A DNA stretch of 64,000 nucleotides, taken from Paenibacillus sp. UNC451MF. Its GTDB lineage: Bacteria; Bacillota; Bacilli; Paenibacillales; NBRC-103111. The position numbers were made by a program, and so were the translations under genes. Each line of letters opens with the position of its first letter. Position 1 is the stretch's first letter. The stretch is from assembly GCF_000686845.1 (NCBI RefSeq), contig NZ_JMLS01000004.1, forward strand, positions 310,001 through 374,000. Reading direction: 5' to 3'. Positions 63,882 to 64,000 of the stretch are shown one piece after another. A model generated the notes under the pieces. The model searched no databases. It worked only from the letters and a program-made list of their open reading frames with translations, and had not been told where the DNA came from.

Positions 63882-64000
63882 TTAGGAACAGCAGCTTCCA
63901 TCAGCCAAGTGACAAACCGCAGGTGCCGCTTCAACCTCCCCGGTCGCTTCGATATACTCAATTTCAATATGAGAGCTTACTGTGCGAAGCAGCTTGCAGT
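63882..64000 (-). CDS. Cys-rich protein, C-terminal part (cut by window end)
   Basis: A minus-strand frame enters at the window edge and ends at TAA (63884-63882) after 38 residues. The visible end includes SHIEIEYIEATG, EVEAAPAVCH and LADGSCCS. The Cys-x8-Cys-Cys spacing suggests metal or disulfide binding, but the family cannot be named from the fragment. The bidirectional terminator directly after the stop supports a real gene. Confidence 0.6.
   Translation of the reverse strand, partial: CKLLRTVSSHIEIEYIEATGEVEAAPAVCHLADGSCCS

Noticed and set aside
1-64000. Mobile elements, prophage, tRNA or rRNA genes
   Set aside because: No transposase, integrase, phage structural gene, terminal inverted repeats, tRNA cloverleaf or rRNA segment was recognised in the window.

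Overview
The window looks like chromosome from a spore-forming, Paenibacillus-like member of the Bacillales. The evidence is a spoVAC-spoVAD-spoVAEb operon, an AraR (GntR/LacI) regulator with its canonical operator, a GlpP antiterminator with leader terminators, SLH-domain surface proteins, YesM/YesN-type two-component systems, A+T-rich Gram-positive promoters with AGGAGG ribosome sites, and frequent TTG/GTG starts. No rRNA, tRNA, CRISPR array, prophage or insertion sequence was seen. Almost every gene is on the minus strand, which would fit co-orientation with replication running right to left.

Layout, left to right. 1-2590: a transglutaminase-like membrane protein (cut by the window edge), DUF58 and MoxR genes in one overlapping operon. 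2817-5965: a spore spoVA operon led by a DUF421+DUF1657 ('2Duf') membrane protein, with a divergent stand-alone DUF1657 gene; this resembles the mobile spoVA2mob operons linked to spore heat resistance. 6050-8591: a 25-residue membrane microprotein candidate, an orphan uronate-isomerase-like enzyme and a metallophosphoesterase. 8772-17006: a cell-surface RCC1/SLH protein and an RND pump with an unusual adaptor. 17266-17491: a strong candidate structured non-coding RNA, possibly 6S-like. 17534-22504: an L,D-transpeptidase and a CUT1 sugar ABC system (solute-binding protein plus two permeases, no ATPase), with a hairpin-containing leader and an AraC regulator. 22677-27874: an uncharacterised three-gene sugar pathway (Gfo/Idh oxidoreductase, DUF993, TIM-barrel isomerase), a DinB protein and a YisP-like squalene/phytoene synthase homologue.

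28064-41497 is a pentose block: araDBA under an AraR operator, araR, a three-component sensor (binding protein, YesM-like kinase, YesN-like regulator), and a ribose-type ABC transporter. Together these would sense, import and convert L-arabinose or a related sugar to xylulose-5-phosphate. 41691-51316 is a glycerol-phosphate block: a Ugp-type ABC transporter with an unknown lipoprotein and a glycerophosphodiesterase, then mgtC-like, glpD, glpP and a HAD phosphatase. The last genes are preceded by two leaders with attenuator hairpins that share a box. 51338-56056 is an alanine block (serine hydrolase, alr, ald, adeR). 56247-64000 holds a PPP-type phosphatase, a small membrane protein, a GH35 beta-galactosidase co-transcribed with an SLH-anchored S9 peptidase, a MarR-MFS operon with a visible operator, and a cut Cys-rich gene.

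Start sites were chosen by ribosome-site spacing. Functions were assigned from motifs read by eye; no database search was possible.
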